Positions 16,827 through 21,782 of a stretch of 21,782 bases of DNA are shown here, piece after piece. The notes under the pieces were generated by a model that had not been told where the DNA came from, did not search any database, and saw only the letters and a program-made list of their open reading frames with translations. The translations under genes and the position numbers were made by a program. The stretch covers positions 1 through 21,782 of the forward strand of contig JAAMXY010000653.1 of the NCBI GenBank assembly GCA_019677205.1. Reading direction: 5' to 3'. The stretch is from Pinguiococcus pyrenoidosus. Its lineage: Eukaryota; Sar; Pinguiophyceae; Pinguiochrysidales; Pinguiochrysidaceae. Position 1 is the stretch's first letter. Each line of letters opens with the position of its first letter.

Positions 16827-18586
16827 CTAGTCGGCCGTGTCGCCACCCGTGTTTGCCGTAAATTCGTCAATCAATGCGGGGCTGTCCAGCAGCCCCTGCC
16901 TCTTGTATCTCGTGATCTGCGAGCTGACGCCCTCCAGTCCGCCCGTGTGGACATACATCAGCCTCCCACTCGGCGGCCGGACAAAATCCTCGTTCCAGTG
17001 CTCAAACAAAATCTGCCATGCTCTAGGGGCGTACACCAGATCACAATAAAGCCCGGCGTCCTGCAGCTCCTTCCAGATGCCCAGCAACTCAGCTCTGGGT
17101 TCTCCGAAGGGCACATTCTCCTGCCCCGCCAAGATGCCTGGTCGCCGAGCATCGGCCGCTCCTTCCGCGGACAGCGTGCTTTGCGTCCTCGCGTCGAGCG
17201 CACGGATCTGCGCCTCCGTATAGCTTGCGGGACCTGCAGCACGTTTTTGCGGGCACGTTACAGCATTGCGTGGCGGTTGTCTCCAGCTATGCCCAGCCAA
17301 AAACCCTTCGTAGCAGCGAACTGCGAACTGCGAACTGCTCGAAACCGGGAGCAGCCCGTACAGTACGTACCACAGCATGAAAGGGCGACTACGCTGATCC
17401 GCTTGTCACGGATGTGCCTGCAGAGCGAAGGGAGTTTGCGTTGGACGCAGAATGGCGAGGCTTTCTCCTTCTCAAGATCCCCCCACCTTGCCAAGTACAA
17501 CGCCGTACTCCCAGTGCCGGCAGGCACGGCGACGACGAGTTGTTCCTCCTCATTCGCGCATGTGGCGTTCCAGAAAGTTTCGATTTCCTGCCGAAGAGCG
17601 ATGAACCCCGCGGCATGAGCTTCGCGGTCATCCTGTCCCGCCCTGTCGGTCGCAGAAGGCCACCCCAAAAAAGAAATACCTACCTCGGCCAACATCTTTA
17701 GTCCCGGTTCCGCCTCGACCATCGCCGCTCCCTGAGGAATCCACAGCGTGCCGCTAGGGACCAAGCTCTCCAGCGCAATGGGAAGCTTGCTATTGGAGCC
17801 GGGCCGCCCTCGAAAAGCATCGGCGTACTCCTGCGGGCTCAGCTCGTGGATCGTCATCCCCAGGGCCTTGGCCCTCGCGAAGTTGCCACTGGGATACTTT
17901 CTGTCAAGAGTCCGTAGGTTGCAGAGTCAGACTGACGTGACATCGAAGGACCAAACGAAGCTCCCCTCGCGCCGCACATGCATACCTCAGCCATCTCGGC
18001 AAGGCCTTCATGAAGTAGTGGAAGGTCGGAGGCGCCTCCGGCGGACACTCCATAGTCCGCGCTGCATCCCCCTCGGTCAGACCCTCTTGGAAGCGAGCGA
18101 GGCGGTGCTTATGCGCCACCGCGGCCAATGCCACCATGGCGTTGCTCTGCGGCCCCCCATGACTGGCGATGCTGGAGGGGAAATCGTGGGCCTTTCGCAG
18201 CAAAAAGTCGGTGACTTTCCTGAGAATACGGCCTTCTACGCCGATGCTCATCGGACGCACCGACAGACTGTTCAGCCACCAAAGTTTCCGCGCTTTGTTG
18301 CCGAAAACGCCGCTCTCCAGCAGTCTCAGCTGGTCATCTGCGCCAGAGAAGTGCGTCTGAGTCGTCCCAGACACTGCCAAAAACGCTCTCTCCTATCCTG
18401 CGCCGCACCTCTCTTGACAAACACGCGCTCTCCGCGTATGGTGACCTCATCCACGTCCGTGTCGCGCTGTCGATAGCCCGGAAAGCGCGGGGCGACGCTT
18501 GCCGAGCTGCCGTACAGGCGGTGTAAACGCGCGCACCGGCCACCCAGCACGACACTGGCGAAGACGGACAAGACAAGTCGGCCCAT
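16827..18586 (-). CDS. PLP-dependent ACC deaminase / D-cysteine desulfhydrase family enzyme
   Basis: Five exons on the minus strand are 18586-18409, 18337-17986, 17900-17684, 17632-17371 and 17233-16827. All phases match, with introns of 51-137 nt, giving 471 aa. Family features in order are F-V-K-R-D-D, then F-G-N-K-A-R-K-L, whose first Lys (about K74) should form the Schiff base with PLP. S-H-G-G-P-Q-S-N-A-M (about 118-127) is the G-G-x-Q-S-N substrate-carboxylate motif. V-A-V-P-A-G-T-G-S-T-A-L-Y-L (about 283-296) is the phosphate-binding loop, and L-M-Y-V-H-T-G-G-L-E-G (near the C-terminus) is the conserved end. Members deaminate 1-aminocyclopropane-1-carboxylate or desulfurate D-cysteine, and the motifs seen do not decide between them. 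The protein is longer than typical (about 330-400 aa). Its start MGRLVLSVFASVVLGGRCAR looks like a signal peptide, so secretory, mitochondrial or plastid targeting is possible. Confidence 0.87.
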
Positions 18587-18880
18587 CTGGAAGGTCTGCA
18601 GGCCCTTTGCGCTGCTCTCAAGCTGGTCGTGTGGCGCTGGGCGCCTTGTGACGTTTAAGTAAGAAGTTAAGATGCTGCTCGTCTCTGTCGCCCCACGGCG
18701 AACGCCGCAGTACAGCTCTTAACTCGCATCCGCGCCGCCAGCTACGCTTGCGGCAAGGTGAGTAGATCAAGAGGATGGCGAGGAGGTTTCGGCACTGGAA
18801 CGAAGGAAGTGGTGGAAACGCTTGCGCGCGAACAAAGGTGACATGAGGTTGTTTTTGCTTTGCGGCAGAGCGAGCGCCGG
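18587..18880. promoter_or_regulatory. Intergenic region upstream of the PLP-enzyme gene
   Basis: This stretch of about 290 bp lies between the PLP-enzyme start and the stop of the upstream minus-strand gene. It contains AAGGCGCCC and a TGACGT (CRE-like) core near 18638-18655. No gene is evident. Confidence 0.4.
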
Positions 18881-19982
18881 TCACTCGTCCTCTTCGGCGT
18901 CGAAGATCTCCTCCTCCACATCTTCTTCGTCCTCTTCTGTGAAGAGTCCCTCTGCCTCCTCGATGGCGTGTCTATTGCAGTCCTCTAGCATCTCGCACTC
19001 TCGATCGACCAAGGCGTCCTGGATGCGCTTCTCGACGTTGGTGAAGCCGCGCCACAGATACACGACGAGCTGCCGGTACACCACGAGCTTCATCGCCAGC
19101 GGCCAGTAATGGAACTTCGCCCAGATATGGTAGCGCTTCCACAGGAACTCGCTGGTGAGAAACTGCGCAAGTCGCGAGGCATTAACCGGCGGTCTCGAAG
19201 CGAAGAAGCGCATGCCCTTTCCCAAGCCTACCTTTATTGCCAACGCTTCAAGGACGGGATAGAACGTCCACACGAACGTGAGGATCGTCCCCAGGATGAG
19301 CATCTTCACTCCATGTCGATGATTCAACACCACGGCAGTGGTGATGCCCGACCAAGGCAGCCTTCCCATCAGCTGCTCGTAGCGCATCCCATACTGGCCG
19401 TACCACAGATCCGACACCTGACGCATCGAGATGCGCGAGAAGCAAAAACGCAAACCCACCAAAGAAGGATGAGAAAACACGAAGCAAATCTCCGGCATTT
19501 GGTACAGAAAGCATCTGCTATGCATGCAGAAGCAGTGCTGAACCAAAGAGTACCTGCCGGGCCCCATCCGCTCCGTCTCTTCGCACGCGATTGAGCTCGT
19601 GCAAGGTGACCCACTTGTCCGAGCCTTTTGGCGCCACCATGACGGCGCCTTCCTCGGTATCGCCGTACAGCAGACAGTGCTTCCCATCGTCTTCCTTCTT
19701 CAGACTCAGCTGCCACACCACAGGAACGGGCTCACTCTTGATCACGGGCTCGCGGCTCTCGAAACTAGTGGTGTTCACTCCGTCGCGCTGAAGCGCGTCA
19801 CTGAGGAACGCCAGTTTGAGCTGCAGCGCTTTGATCTGCGAAAACACCCACGCGCGCTCGTCACTTGTCTCTGTGGTCTGTATCTCTCCTCCGCGCACGC
19901 GAAACGCGCTGCTGGGCGCGCGCGGCGCCAGGGAGGCGCGCGAGACGCCCACGGCACTCAGAAGAATCCAGCGCCACAGCAT
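18881..19982 (-). CDS. Putative plastid-targeted membrane protein of unknown function
   Basis: The proposed exons on the minus strand are 19982-19554, 19417-19232 and 19162-18881 (298 aa). The start MLWRWILLSAVGVSRASLAP is signal-peptide-like and is followed by a Ser/Arg-rich stretch (R-A-P-S-S-A-F-R-V-R). That resembles the bipartite presequences of complex plastids. A soluble region (about 40-140) contains W-Q-L-S-L-K-K-E-D-D-G-K-H-C-L-L-Y. Next come W-Y-G-Q-Y-G-M-R-Y-E-Q-L-M-G-R-L and a clear transmembrane segment, MLILGTILTFVWTFYPVLEA. A second W/Y-rich amphipathic region (Y-H-I-W-A-K-F-H-Y-W-P-L-A-M-K-L-V-V) and a very acidic tail (E-E-D-E-E-D-V-E-E-E) follow. The 69-nt intron 19231-19163 (AAG|GTAGGC to GCGCAG) is a multiple of three, so retention would add 23 residues. 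The gene is divergent from the IGPS-like gene. No family is recognised. Confidence 0.6.
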
Positions 19983-20301
19983 CGCGAGCTGGCGCCGCTC
20001 GCAGCCAGACTGCGCTCCGCAGGCCCCAGAAGCTATGAGAGGCGGACTGCGTCCAAATCGGAAGCTCTCGACACCTTTGGCGTGCGCCCTTGAGGATCGA
20101 GGATCTCGCGAGAGCACTTCCAACGCATCAACTTCAGGGGTACCCGCGCACTGATAGTACGATACCGTAGTATGTTGTACCTCCTCAACTTCACTTTCGC
20201 CATGACGTTGCGCCCGCATGAAACTCCACGACCTTGTCGCTTTTCCCGCCAAAATTTCAAGTTTGAGTTTCGAAGACGACCGCAGACGACACAGGGGCAA
20301 A
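19983..20301. promoter_or_regulatory. Shared divergent promoter of the 19982 and IGPS-like genes
   Basis: About 320 bp lie between the two starts. It contains the perfect 10-bp palindrome TCTCGCGAGA (20104-20113) and TTTTCCCGCCAAAA (20241-20254), 48 nt before the IGPS-like ATG. It also has GAGCGGCGCC on the minus strand about 15 nt before the other ATG. An in-frame upstream ATG at 20218 would extend the IGPS-like protein by 28 residues, but this would bury the signal peptide. Confidence 0.5.
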
Positions 20302-21366
20302 ATGCGCGCGCGCGTCGCTCTGGCGCTCACCTGCGCCGCTCTGAGCGCTGCGCTGGCGCCGCCTGGCGGACAGAGACTTCTGTCCGAGGTGCGGCGCAAG
20401 GTGTTCGAGATCCAGGAGCTGAAGAAGCGCCACACGGAGGCTGGAGACCCGCTGCGGCTTCGGATGTCCTATGTGAGCAGCAACTACACCTTACACGCAA
20501 CTCGGAAGCTGCGTCGACCGGGAGAGACGCTGCGCCTGAGCGTGTGTTACGACCTGAAGCGCTTCAGCCCCACGGCGCCGCCGCACAGTGTGGTGGGCTT
20601 CTCGGACGCCGGCGAGATGGCCACTTCTCTGGCGGATGCGGGCGTGGATGCCATCCTGGTGAACACCGACTTCCCCTGCTACGGTGGGGACCTGCGCGAC
20701 TTGGAGCTGGTGGTCAAGGCGCTGAAGCACCGAGCACCCGAGGAGAGGCCGGCGGTGATCATGAAGGACTTGGTGCTGGACCCCATCCAGATCGCGCAGG
20801 CTGCGGAGGCGGGGGCCGACGCGGTGTACCTGATGGCCAGCATCTGCGGGCCGCAGCTGGAGGACTTGCTGGACGCGTGCACGGTGATGGGCCTGGAGGC
20901 CATGGTGGAGGTGCACACTCCCAACGAGGCGAAGTTCGCGCTGTCGCTGGGCGCCACGCTCTTCGCGTGCACCAACTGGGACCGGCCAGAGGGGAAGCTG
21001 TACGAGGACCATGCTCGGCAGCTGCGGAACTTCCTGCCGGACGGCATCGGCGCCGTGACGCTCGCGACGGGCGGCCTGTTTTGCGATCCGGAGACGGACC
21101 CGGCGGACGAGGCGTCCCAGCTCGGCGACTCCAGCTTTGATGGCGTGGTAGCTGGCCGGGGGATGGCGCTCTGGCAGGACGTCACCGGCCTCGTGCGGGC
21201 GATCAGAAGAAGAGAAGGCTTGCCCCGCGTGATGCTGGGCATGTATCCCGTTGGGTGGGACCCGGATGGGACGGACGAAGAGGATGGGGGCGGGGATCAG
21301 AGCGAGCAGCAGGACCAAGAAAATAGAACGGATGAAGCGCGAGAGGCAGTGGAGGAGCGAAGCTGA
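20302..21366 (+). CDS. Indole-3-glycerol-phosphate synthase-like (beta/alpha)8 protein, signal-peptide bearing
   Basis: A single exon encodes 354 aa from the ATG at 20302. The start MRARVALALTCAALSAALAP is a signal peptide running into L-A-P-P, like the start of complex-plastid presequences. The upstream in-frame ATG (20218) is disfavoured for this reason. IGPS-family features are an N-terminal helix L-S-E-V-R-R-K-V-F-E-I-Q-E-L-K-K and Y-D-L-K-R-F-S-P (83-90, the E-x-K-x-x-S-P region, with Asp for Glu). V-I-M-K-D-L-V-L-D-P (152-161) holds the catalytic Lys. G-A-D-A-V-Y-L-M, M-V-E-V-H (201-205) with the catalytic Glu, C-T-N-W-D-R (223-228), and G-V-V-A-G-R-G-M (281-288) follow. Canonical IGPS catalyses ring closure to indole-3-glycerol phosphate in tryptophan synthesis. 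Here the second catalytic Glu motif (E-S-G) reads A-T-G-G, so activity is doubtful. The last 30 residues are Glu/Gln-rich low complexity. Confidence 0.85.
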   Translation: MRARVALALTCAALSAALAPPGGQRLLSEVRRKVFEIQELKKRHTEAGDPLRLRMSYVSSNYTLHATRKLRRPGETLRLSVCYDLKRFSPTAPPHSVVGFSDAGEMATSLADAGVDAILVNTDFPCYGGDLRDLELVVKALKHRAPEERPAVIMKDLVLDPIQIAQAAEAGADAVYLMASICGPQLEDLLDACTVMGLEAMVEVHTPNEAKFALSLGATLFACTNWDRPEGKLYEDHARQLRNFLPDGIGAVTLATGGLFCDPETDPADEASQLGDSSFDGVVAGRGMALWQDVTGLVRAIRRREGLPRVMLGMYPVGWDPDGTDEEDGGGDQSEQQDQENRTDEAREAVEERS

Positions 21367-21758
21367 GCGTGGGATATGGCCTGCCTGAGATGCAGAGCAG
21401 CATAAGAAAGAAATACACAAGCAAGCGAGCAAACGAGCAAACGAGGAAACGAGCAAACGAGCAAGAAAGCAAAGAAAGCAAGCAAACAAACACGCAAAGA
21501 AAGCAAGGAAGAGACGAGCCAATATGCAAGGAAGGCGTTCAAGTGACTGAATATCTGTCATGTCACTGCAAAACGAAGCGCCCGCCGTAGCTGTAGCTCT
21601 GCGGCACAGCTACCTTGCGCGCTAACACCGACCTCCATTCTTTTTAAGCTACTCAACCCGCTCTTCCCACACCCTTCCCTTTGCCTATACTGCCTATGTT
21701 CTAACCGCTCGTATCCATGTGACCGTACGTCCCGAGGCAGTGCTACCGGAGGAGAGCC
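21367..21758. other. 3' intergenic region with low-complexity repeat
   Basis: About 390 bp follow the IGPS-like stop. The part 21395-21515 is a degenerate tandem tract built from GCAAACGA, GCAAG and AAAGCAAG units (see the repeat entry). Beyond it the DNA is ordinary and contains no supported gene or RNA. Confidence 0.6.
21395..21515. repeat. Degenerate (GCAAACGA/AAAGCAAG)n tract
   Basis: Units of CGAGCAAA and GCAAACGA repeat about five times at 21420-21460. They then drift into AAAGCAAGC and AAACAAAC units. The strand is pure in A, G and C, with almost no T. The tract may lie within the 3' UTR of the IGPS-like gene. Confidence 0.8.
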
Positions 21759-21782
21759 TCACTTCTTCTTCTTGACGATCAG
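21759..21782 (-). CDS. Possible C-terminal end of a further gene (fragment)
   Basis: Reading the minus strand from the right edge gives L-I-V-K-K-K-K followed by TGA. A Lys-rich end before a stop is typical of many eukaryotic proteins. Only seven codons are visible and chance cannot be excluded, so the call is tentative. Confidence 0.25.
   Translation of the reverse strand: MIVKKKK

Noticed and set aside
20218-20301. An upstream in-frame ATG (20218) as the start of the IGPS-like protein
   Set aside because: It would put 28 charged residues in front of a clear signal peptide and place the TTTTCCCGCCAAAA motif inside the coding region. The ATG at 20302 is preferred.
20491-21561. A 356-codon minus-strand open frame over the IGPS-like gene
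   Set aside because: It is the antisense shadow of a clearly identified single-exon gene. Its His/Arg/Leu-rich translation is typical of such shadows.
1-21782. tRNA, rRNA, transposon or prophage genes
   Set aside because: I found no tRNA-like cloverleaf motifs, rRNA stretches, transposase or reverse transcriptase domains, or terminal repeats that I could support by eye.

Overview
This window is gene-dense, GC-rich nuclear DNA of a eukaryote. Most genes are broken by short GT-AG introns, mostly 50-140 nt. The splice phases match at nearly every junction, and the spliced frames give recognisable eukaryotic proteins (SKP1, RIB43A, a Ca2+-dependent kinase, topoisomerase III alpha). A RIB43A gene implies a cilium or flagellum. 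Three neighbouring genes at the right end start with a secretory-type signal peptide, two of them running into a Leu-Ala-Pro stretch. That resembles the bipartite presequences of plastid proteins in algae with secondary (complex) plastids. My inference is a flagellated complex-plastid alga, such as an ochrophyte, haptophyte or relative. The species cannot be named from the sequence.

Layout, left to right. An ankyrin-repeat gene (minus) runs off the left edge. An intron-less RIB43A gene (plus, 873-1985) follows. It converges with a beta-propeller/EGF membrane protein gene (minus, 4197-2189, 5 exons). That gene is head-to-head with an SKP1-like gene (plus, from 4530) that has an unusual C-terminal tail. 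Next is a long CDPK-type kinase gene (minus, 9659-5955, 12 proposed exons) with an N-terminal extension and four EF-hand-like loops. A charged protein of unknown function (plus, 10058-11098) follows. It converges with a 9-exon TOP3 gene (minus, 15640-11241) that carries the complete type IA core, C4 zinc fingers and four CCHC zinc knuckles. A small unknown gene (plus, 16212-16784) converges with a PLP-dependent ACC deaminase/D-cysteine desulfhydrase family gene (minus, 18586-16827). The right end has a two-exon or three-exon membrane protein (minus, 19982-18881) that is divergent from an indole-3-glycerol-phosphate-synthase-like gene (plus, 20302-21366). The last bases may be the 3' end of another minus-strand gene.

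The genes do not form one pathway. Local logic appears as shared divergent promoters (kelch/SKP1, CDPK/10058, TOP3/16212, 19982/20302) and as a right-end run of probably organelle-targeted proteins. The points most worth checking are: apparent ultra-short introns (about 23-39 nt) needed to keep frames open; an IGPS-like plastid protein that seems to have lost a catalytic motif; a CDPK with HCD in place of HRD; tandem repeats concentrated in introns, several directly beside splice sites; a recurring TTTTGGCGCC/TTTTCCCGCC motif just upstream of start codons; and an AT-rich island in otherwise GC-rich DNA. All exon boundaries were worked out by eye from splice consensus, phase and protein similarity. 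No transcript data were used.
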